Below, one piece after another: positions 10,501 through 16,052 of a DNA stretch of 16,052 nucleotides (within the stretch, counting starts at the first letter, position 1; the number at the start of each line of letters is the position of its first letter). The DNA lies in contig JAPEVC010000415.1 in assembly GCA_027946555.1 (NCBI GenBank), positions 1 through 16,052 on the forward strand, written 5' to 3'. Source of the DNA: Gnomoniopsis sp. IMI 355080. Its lineage: Eukaryota; Ascomycota; Sordariomycetes; Diaporthales; Gnomoniaceae. Under the pieces are notes generated by a model, which did no database searches, was not told the origin of the DNA, and saw nothing but the letters and a program-made list of their open reading frames with translations. The translations under genes were made by a program, and so were the position numbers.

Positions 10501-11493
10501 CCGTCACCACTCCTATTTTCCCCGCAAGCGATCTCTCAATATCAATATGGCCAGCACAAGTCGGATGTCGCATTGGATAAGTTCCAGACTGTGATCAACG
10601 ACCACCAGCCTCAGCATAAGTCCGAGACTACACTAGACAAGTTTCAAACGGTTGTCAAGATCGAAGATAGGCCCGTGACGGCTCATCGTGTCAAGGACCT
10701 TGAAAGCAAGACCCCGCCACCCCGGACTTATGGACCCTCGACCTCGACTGATGAGTCCTTCAACCGGGCCAAGGAAGCCCAGCGTCGTCGTGAAAAGCTC
10801 GAGTATGAAGAACAACAGCACCAACAGGACTTACGGCCAGCCGCCGAGATCGAGAAGGCTGCTGTCTCATGTCCGCCTTCTCCTGACGACGAGGAATGCC
10901 CCCATGCTAACGGGATGTCCCGAGCCCCAACTTTTGGCTCATCGCGTCTTTCGTCCAAGTCCAGTTCTGCCGACGCAATAGCCATGCCATCAGTCAGCTC
11001 TAGTGCCGTCACCTCACCCGTGAGCTATACGACGTCCGCATCCCACAAGGACTTAGCCGACGCTGTGACCTTCCAGTCTGATCCATCCCTACCCGCGCTG
11101 TTGAGTGGAGCCTCGTCCGTCTCGGCCGATCCTGAGGGAGATTTCCTTCATGTGCCCGGATCTGTCAGTCGCGGTTCTGTCCTGGAATCAACCGAGTCTC
11201 TCACACCACCGGCGCTTGGCAAAGAGCCAGTGGCAGGATTTCCCTTGGAGGACGCAAGCCTTGATGATCCTGATAGTGTGCGCGTCGACCCGACACCGAT
11301 CGACTCCGAGGACTGTGGCGACGACGAAGATAGCGACAGCGAAGAGGAAGGTCTTGTGATGATGAGCCGTCGACCTAAGAAGTCGGGGTCCATTAAGGAA
11401 TCCCCAAAAGCCTCCCTTCGCTCTAGACGACGAGGCACCAATGCCTCCGTCGGAAGCACAGACACCGCCAAAAAGGTGTCGTCCGAGGAGTGA
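7527..11493 (+). CDS. ssp1: CaMKK/LKB1-class serine/threonine kinase (Ssp1/Sak1-type, Snf1-activating)
   Basis: Joined exons 7527-7762 and 7980-11493 give 1,249 residues. The ATG at 7527 has A at -3 and G at +4; Met47 (7665) is an in-frame alternative. The kinase domain spans about residues 99-613: glycine loop GRGVHG (106-111), catalytic Lys128, HRDIKPAN (from 421), DFG (441-443), APE (485-487), activation-loop Thr477/Thr480, and domain end HPW (610-612). Between the hinge (LEHVECGE, from 186) and helix E (FTIDEARR, from 395) lies an insert of about 195 residues, beginning with a charged helical part and then Ser/Pro-rich. After the domain comes a basic amphipathic segment (640-669) and a 580-residue, low-complexity, Ser-rich tail with a 20-residue duplication and an acidic patch (1187-1202). 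By family knowledge such kinases phosphorylate the activation loop of Snf1/AMPK-type kinases in energy and stress signalling. The assignment rests on kinase motifs and the WRKKG insert style of fungal members. The precise orthologue symbol is less certain than the family. Confidence 0.9.
7763..7979 (+). other. Kinase intron 1 (217 bp, phase 2)
   Basis: The donor is GTGAGT, the acceptor GCGTAG, and a perfect branch site CTAAC lies at 7962-7966. Splicing joins GA (7761-7762) to A (7980), making a Glu codon and giving KVRETHVANVDRDYTTGRK, which leads straight into the kinase domain. It is unusually long for this window. Read without splicing, the exon 1 frame meets a stop at 7764-7766, inside the donor. 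A GC-rich stretch at 7818-7840 can fold (GTCCG...CGGAC). Confidence 0.88.
10552..10671 (+). repeat. 60-nt in-frame tandem duplication in the kinase tail
   Basis: Two adjacent 60-nt units (10552-10611 and 10612-10671) each encode a 20-residue block starting QHKS and containing LDKFQTV. The first ten or so residues are well kept and the tail has diverged. Many third-base changes (CAC/CAT, TCG/TCC, AAG/AAG, TTC/TTT, CAG/CAA) leave the motif intact, which points to an old duplication under selection for the peptide. Confidence 0.85.
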
Positions 11494-12750
11494 AGTTTTG
11501 GTCGCTCGTGCACCATCCATCGTATACTGCCTATTACCACCCTACGGCGGGTTATGTCGGATCACCGGACAAACACGGCCATTTATGGCTGTGTTACAGT
11601 CTCTCACTCCTCTGGACTGGCAACAGCATATCTTTGGAAAGGGCTCAAACATCCTGGTGCGGAACAACAAACAAAATTGCATTGGTTGGCTATCTGTCTT
11701 TTATTATTATTTTTATTTTCACACATGATTCCCACGCACGCATACAGACGACTTGTGCCGAAGGACTTGGGGTTTGCATATAATATCATAACTAGCATAG
11801 CGCCACCACGAGGTCTGGCCTTTGGCGTTTACAACAATGTTTGTTGGAGGGTTTTAACAGAACTGGCCGGGTGGCAAGGTTAACGGCTTACGGAGCTCGC
11901 TGACAATGAATGACCCTTCTGAAAACGCACGCATCTCCGTTTTCCCTCATGCTACTGGACTCATCACATCAGAAGGAGGCAACAGAGCGTGTGTCTACAT
12001 TGAGACGCTCGCATTTGAGGATTCCTTTGTTCAAGGCCTGATTTTGCCTCTGGTTCAGACAGCGAGGAGTCTAAGGGTCTCAGCACAACGGACTTTCCCA
12101 ATATTTGATGGACAGGAATGATGAAGGACTTGATGAATGTCTGGTTAGTCAAGGCGAGGCGGGGGGGGGGATTTCTTTTTGACGGTGGAAGGTCGACAGA
12201 TCCCTGTGTACGAAGTTTCGCTTCGTACGGCTGGCTGTTGAGATGACATGGACACTATGGCAGGGGGATGATCAGTAGGAAACCAACCAGCTCTTGTAGT
12301 CGAGGGCTTGTCCACAATTCCACAGACTCACAACTCCATTGTTCTCTGAGCCTTCATGCTTTGGTACACAGTCTCGACTCATCTCCGCCAACATATATGT
12401 CCCAGTAGCCTGGTAGAGGGGGTGGGAGCGTTTGGGACTCTCAACCAAACAGCACACAGCAAGATTGGACTAAACGGTCTAGCACGACTGAGGCCGATTT
12501 CATCACAGGGTATATTGTCCTGGTGCGTAGTCACTCCATTGGACAGTTTGCCATAAGAGAGGATAATTTAACCCATGGTCGAAGTTGATTCTCATTTGAT
12601 GCGTCACCAAGGACCAGAGCAGAATACAAACATTCAACAAAACCCTCCTTGATTTGTTTTGGTATCCATAGTGAGCCCGAAGCATCCCTCTAACCCCCAT
12701 AACCAATTTCAGTACAGTCTTTGGCAGACTACCCTCCTCGCGCCATCCTT
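11494..12750. other. Convergent spacer between kinase and ALG2
   Basis: This 1,257-bp stretch should hold both 3' untranslated regions, because the two genes point towards each other. A T-rich run near 11,699-11,720 would suit the kinase 3' end. A run of ten G at 12161-12170 and a perfect short hairpin at 12208-12228 are the only notable structures. Short open frames on both strands show no recognisable protein. Confidence 0.6.
12208..12228. repeat. Perfect 8-bp hairpin
   Basis: GTACGAAG (12208-12215) and CTTCGTAC (12221-12228) are exact reverse complements around a 5-base loop TTTCG. There is no T run directly after it as in a bacterial terminator, and the setting is eukaryotic, so any link to 3'-end formation is a guess. 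Confidence 0.6.
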
Positions 12751-14337
12751 TCACGACACCTGTCCAGCTTCGCCATGCTTCGTGAGATACAAAGCCCACA
12801 AGATCGCAATGGCCGCACCACCAGACACAGCAACCGAAGTAGCCAGAAATGCTATCACACAACTAAACCATATTCCCCAGCTGCCGCGCACAGGAGCGCC
12901 AATTCCCGCATATATGCCATCCAACCGCTCGGCCATCTGCGTGTCCGCAAAATTACCGCGCACCCTTGCGATGCCAGTACGTTTCATCTCCGCCACTTCG
13001 TCCTTGCTCATCTTATTGAGCACCTTGTCCATGATCTCGGTCCACTCGCTCACCTCCTCAGGGTCGCGCAGCCAGCCCGTCTCGCCCTCGAGGACCGTCT
13101 CGGTGGGACCACCTGTGTTGGCAGCGAGGACGGGAACGCCGGCGAGCATGGCCTCGATGGGCACGATGCCGAAGTGCTCGTTGGAGGGTGTGTAGACGAG
13201 CAGCTTGGCCTTCTTGAGAAGGAGCTGCTTTAGGGCGTTGGTCACGCTGAGGAGGAAGATGACCTCTGTTTCGGGCGGAACGTTCAGGGTGGTGACGATG
13301 GATCTGACGGTGGCGTTGTTGAGCTTGAGGGAGTCTGCGAGGGCGACGAGCTCGTTGTGATAGCCAACATTTTCGGGAACTCGATTGTCGTGGCCGCCTT
13401 TGAAAGACACAAAACGAAATTGTTAGTCCAATAAATTCTATCTACATTGGGAGATTGGAGAACATACCAGCAATAACAAGCTTGATGCCTTTCCTTTGCG
13501 CTTTGCTCAAGCCCGCAAAAGCCTTGATAGCCAGCGCCACATCCTTCTTACGCTCAAATCGGTTGATGCTAAGGATGATATCTCCCTCTTTCCAGACAAT
13601 TTCAGTCGCCTCCTCCGCTGGCCGGATATCAATGCACGGATAGACGACCTTCAGCTCCCGCCCCCTGGCTAATGAAGGCCAGGTACGACTGACCACGCCC
13701 CTTGTGAACTTGGAATTTACCGCAATGGCGTCTGCAAAGCTCATGCTCCATCGTTCAATCAAGTCAGGCAGGAAGCGGTAAATCCGCTTCCAGAATTTCT
13801 GACGACCCTGGACGAGTAGGAGGTCGGGGAAGTGGCAGTAGAAGAGGATGGGGGCGCGGGGGCGCAGGTACTGCAGGACCGGGAGGCCGGCGCTGAGCTG
13901 GTCGACAAAGAAGTAGTCGGGCTTGAGTTCGTCCAGCTCGCCGGTGAACCAGATCTGGAACAGGAGTAACATCTGGCGTGCAATTGCACAAATGATCATG
14001 AGGCGGGAGAGGATGGAAGATGGGAGGGCATCGCCGCGGACGCGGACGTCGAGGGTGCCTATGGTAGGAGGCTTGTTAGCTTGGAGATGTGATATGTGGG
14101 GTCAGAGGTCATATTACCATCTCTGGCCTCCTCAAAGCAATGGCCTTTGTCACAGTGGCTTGTGAAGATGACAATTCTGTAGCCTCTGTTCTGCAGACCA
14201 ACAGCAGCATCAATGACCAGTCTCTCGGCACCTCCGATGCCAAGATCAGGATGGAAGAAGACAATGGTCTTCTGCTTGTTCTTATCTATAGTCTTTTCTG
14301 TGGTCTTGTCTGCCATCTTGCCAGCGAGATGGCTCAT
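12751..14337 (-). CDS. ALG2: Alpha-1,3/1,6-mannosyltransferase ALG2
   Basis: Exons 14337-14118, 14058-13468 and 13397-12751 give 485 residues, within the usual fungal range. ALG2 adds the second and third mannose (alpha-1,3 and alpha-1,6, from GDP-mannose) to Man1GlcNAc2-PP-dolichol on the cytosolic side of the ER, making Man3GlcNAc2-PP-dolichol for N-glycosylation. Visible marks of a GT4-family enzyme are FFHPDLGIGGAERLV (from 27), CHFPD (148-152), SINRFERKK (237-245) and the EX7E motif EHFGIVPIE (E344 and E352) followed by GGPTE. A hydrophobic segment at about 444-476 near the C terminus is a likely membrane anchor or hairpin. Both introns are phase 1 and split a Gly codon; both junctions restore family-typical sequence (EARDGTLDVRVRG and VIAGGHDNRVPEN). 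The start may instead be Met8 (14316), which has the better context (A at -3, G at +4). ALG2 is normally essential. The gene looks intact. Confidence 0.96.
13398..13467 (-). other. ALG2 intron 2 (70 bp)
   Basis: On the minus strand the donor is GTATGT, the branch site CTAAC and the acceptor TTCAAAG. It is phase 1, splitting a Gly codon (G|GC). Removing it joins VIAG to GHDNRVPEN, as expected for GT4 mannosyltransferases. Confidence 0.93.
14059..14117 (-). other. ALG2 intron 1 (59 bp)
   Basis: On the minus strand the donor is GTAATA, the branch site CTAAC and the acceptor CCATAG. It is phase 1, splitting a Gly codon. Removing it joins FEEARD to GTLDVRVRG, the conserved early ALG2 segment. Confidence 0.93.
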
Positions 14338-14700
14338 ACCACAAGAGTTCTGAAGGTGAAGAGGTAGGAGGAGACACTTTGAAAGCCGACGACATGTTTT
14401 AGGACGCGACGTAAGCTCACATGGGGTATGCCCCCACTACTGCGTCTCGACAGGGGGTCCCCACTATTCATCTAGCCAGCTGAACCCTGGAACTCACCAA
14501 GTTCCATGCAGTTACGCTGGCACGTGAGATCTAACTCATGTCCACGTCAACTTCAACTCATCTTCAGTATCTTCATGTCACCACCGCGACCGCCTCAAAC
14601 GACTATGGCAAGTGTTCGTCTTGCAAGTTGCAAGCGCAAGTTGAATGTTGAACATGGTCTTAAAACCTCATGTCGACAACATATTCCAGCATGTTATCCC
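14338..14700 (-). promoter_or_regulatory. ALG2: ALG2 promoter region with ACGT-core sites
   Basis: Upstream of the ALG2 start lie CACGTG (14521-14526, an E-box, about 184 bp upstream) and, on the gene's strand, TGACGTGG (14542-14549 as CCACGTCA on plus, about 205 bp upstream). Both carry the ACGT core bound by bHLH or bZIP factors. TGACGTGG equals the mammalian-type unfolded-protein-response element. Filamentous-fungal HacA sites have a different consensus, so regulation by ER stress is only a suggestion. Confidence 0.35.
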
Positions 14701-15424
14701 CCTTGGAACGGCTTGACGACTGGACTGCAAGTGCCGGCTCCAATATTTTTGGGCTGGACATGAAGCTTATCTCTATAACTCCATGTTGACATCAAAAACA
14801 ACGAGTATTCCAGCAAAATTTGCGAGGCCAAGCTTGTCACGAGGACGCCCGTTTCGTTTGTCGCGGAATATCATTCTCTACCGACCAGCGGGACAGTTTA
14901 TCAGCTGGAAACACTCAACCACATAGTTCTCGGATGGTCAGTATTTTTGCAAGTAGTTCTTGTTTGTCTATGGACTTTTTCCCTTAATGAGAGCAAGAAG
15001 TGCCAATAAACCGCCCTGTGCTTGAACTCTCAGGGAGGGGTATCTCGAGTACCGTTGTGTGGGAGCCCCAGCGGACCATCATTGATCGTGGAACATCATC
15101 AAACCTCATTACCGCCGCACAACCTTCCAACCAGATTAAGAAGTAAGTTTTCGCCATCAAAGGCCAGGAGGAAATTGTACACGCATCAAGAAACTCCGTC
15201 ACAATTCCATCAAAAGCAACCCGAAAATGTCCTTCAATACGCTCCCTAATAAACCTCTTTTTGGAAGTTCCGTCCGCCGCATGTTTGCGCCTCGTCTAAT
15301 AACAGACAGTGATCGGGTAGATCGAGGGAAAAGTGGAAGAAACGACTGTTCAGAAAATGGAAAATATTACGCCATGCCCCGCAGGCTATGACAGGTGAAG
15401 AATTGGAAAGATCGGTCTCTTGAC
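14701..15424. other. Spacer between ALG2 and the GPI-protein gene
   Basis: It probably holds the 3' untranslated part of the GPI-protein gene and distal ALG2 promoter. On plus, one frame is open for 76 codons (14779-15006, no ATG) and another from 14991 to 15299 is broken by a single TAA at 15144. Neither gives a protein I recognise, and the minus strand is also open at 14984-15202. I therefore do not call a gene. Confidence 0.5.
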
Positions 15425-16052
15425 TTAAAGCAGCATGGCGGCAATGCCAGCAGCAGCCAGAAAACCAACTGGAGCAGCGGTCATCTGGGGTGCCTAATCA
15501 TTTCTTCAGTCAGCCATATAGCGCACACAAAGCAGTCTCAAGTTGTGGTACTCACAAATGCAGAAGAAGAGCTGGAGTCGGTGGCGGAAGAGGAGCTGGA
15601 GCCGGTGGCACTGCTCGCTGCGCTGCTGCCGGCGGAGCTGAGGCTGCTGAGGGCGGAGCTCAGACTACCGGAAGCCGAGCTGGCAGCGCCGGACAGAGAG
15701 CTGCTGAGGCTGGATCCAGTAGCACTGGCATCACTGCCAGTGCTAGAGCCTGAGCCGCTAGCGCCGCTGGAGAAGACGGTAGTGGCTGCAGAGCTGATGA
15801 TGGTGGAACCATCGGTAGTGATGGTGGTCTCGAAGGACGAGGTGGTGACGGCAGAGGCGGAGGCAGCAGACTGCGGTTGGAAAGTCAGTTTGTGAACACA
15901 ATAGAAACGAACAGGCATGGTGTTTCCAGGTAACTTACGCCACTAGCACTGCTACCGGGGGTGCTGGTAACGCTGGGGGAAATGGTGCCAGAGGTGACCT
16001 GTTGTTGTGAGTCAGACAAACATATCAAGTGTCAGATGGCATCACAGGAGGC
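15425..16052 (-). CDS. Serine-rich GPI-anchored surface protein, C-terminal part
   Basis: This is the 3' end of a minus-strand gene that continues beyond base 16,052. The visible exons are 15998-15939 (20 codons), 15870-15556 (105 codons) and 15493-15425 (22 codons plus TAA); all junctions are phase 0. The visible 147 residues start VTSGTISPSVTSTPG, continue as a Ser/Ala/Gly/Thr-rich stalk with SSALSSLSSAGSS-type runs, and end in APQMTAAPVGFLAAAGIAAMLL: a small-residue cleavage/attachment zone (about SSSSAFAP) and a hydrophobic tail stopping at the last residue. That is the plan of a GPI-attachment signal. Such stalks are heavily O-mannosylated and end up in the plasma membrane or cell wall. 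The N-terminal functional domain is out of view, so it could be a Kre9/Knh1-like, CFEM, cupredoxin-like or other wall protein. Confidence 0.8.
15494..15555 (-). other. GPI-protein intron (last, 62 bp)
   Basis: The donor is GTGAGT, the branch site CTGAC and the acceptor GATTAG, phase 0. Splicing is needed to reach the hydrophobic GPI tail. If retained, translation adds VSTTT and stops, giving a protein without the anchor signal. Confidence 0.85.
15871..15938 (-). other. GPI-protein intron (68 bp)
   Basis: The donor is GTAAGT, the branch site CTGAC and the acceptor CCGCAG, phase 0. It joins SSASG to SAASASAV and keeps the serine-rich frame. Confidence 0.88.
15999..16052 (-). other. GPI-protein intron, 3' part (5' end uncertain)
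   Basis: An acceptor CAACAG (AG at 16000-15999) with a CTGAC branch site precedes the 20-codon exon. A weak GTGATG donor at 16045 would make a 47-bp intron with Pro-Pro before it, but the true donor may lie outside the window. Confidence 0.6.

Noticed and set aside
12503..12862. Minus-strand frame of 119 codons at the 3' end of ALG2
   Set aside because: Overlaps the ALG2 terminus in another frame and has no recognisable content.
14506..14763. Possible degenerate zinc-cluster peptide (SCKRKLNVEHGLKTSC)
   Set aside because: Resembles a Zn2Cys6 motif only if several cysteines are assumed lost; spacing does not fit and no further transcription-factor sequence follows.
15060..15120. Peptide IIDRGTSSNLITA resembling a retropepsin active site
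   Set aside because: The expected D-S/T-G is D-R-G, and no reverse transcriptase, gag or long terminal repeat is found around it.
15395..15895. Plus-strand frame of 166 codons rich in Glu, Leu and Ala
   Set aside because: It is the antisense shadow of the serine-rich repeat; the minus strand has matching introns, a GPI tail and proper phases.
1..16052. tRNA or 5S rRNA genes
   Set aside because: Read by eye on both strands for B-box-like GGTTCGA patterns; found none with a matching A-box. A tRNAscan run would settle it.

Overview
The window comes from a filamentous ascomycete (Pezizomycotina). Genes are split by short GT-AG introns (59, 62, 68, 70 and 217 bp), most with CTAAC or CTGAC branch sites a few bases before the acceptor. 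Base composition is balanced, and the encoded proteins are typical of fungi: a very long CaMKK/LKB1-class kinase, a dolichol-pathway mannosyltransferase and a serine-rich GPI-anchored surface protein. The species cannot be named from the sequence alone.

Layout. Bases 1 to about 7,200 hold no gene I can support. They contain short non-recognisable open frames, simple repeats (an AAGCCC array, a TG run, homopurine runs), a G-quadruplex-type tract and a few dyads. At about 7,200-7,526 there is a pyrimidine-rich leader with upstream ATGs. The plus-strand kinase gene occupies 7,527-11,493 (two exons, 1,249 codons). A convergent spacer of 1,257 bp follows. ALG2 lies on the minus strand at 14,337-12,751 (three exons, 485 codons). 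After another 1,087 bp spacer comes the 3' end of a minus-strand serine-rich GPI-protein gene (three visible exons, 15,998 down to 15,425), whose 5' part lies beyond base 16,052.

Functional relations. ALG2 (early N-glycan assembly on the cytosolic face of the ER) and the GPI surface protein sit in tandem on one strand, and both belong to the secretory/cell-wall economy. The kinase is of the type that activates Snf1/AMPK-like kinases and faces ALG2 tail to tail. Nothing shows co-regulation; these are probably ordinary neighbours. I found no CRISPR array, tRNA, rRNA, intact transposon or biosynthetic cluster, and no clear sign of a new biological system. The points most worth a second look are the overlapping upstream ORF and nested dyad before the kinase, the kinase's large insert and putative autoregulatory segment, a 60-nt in-frame duplication in its tail, ACGT-core sites upstream of ALG2, and two anonymous stretches (4,622-4,699 and 14,779-15,299) that look faintly coding.
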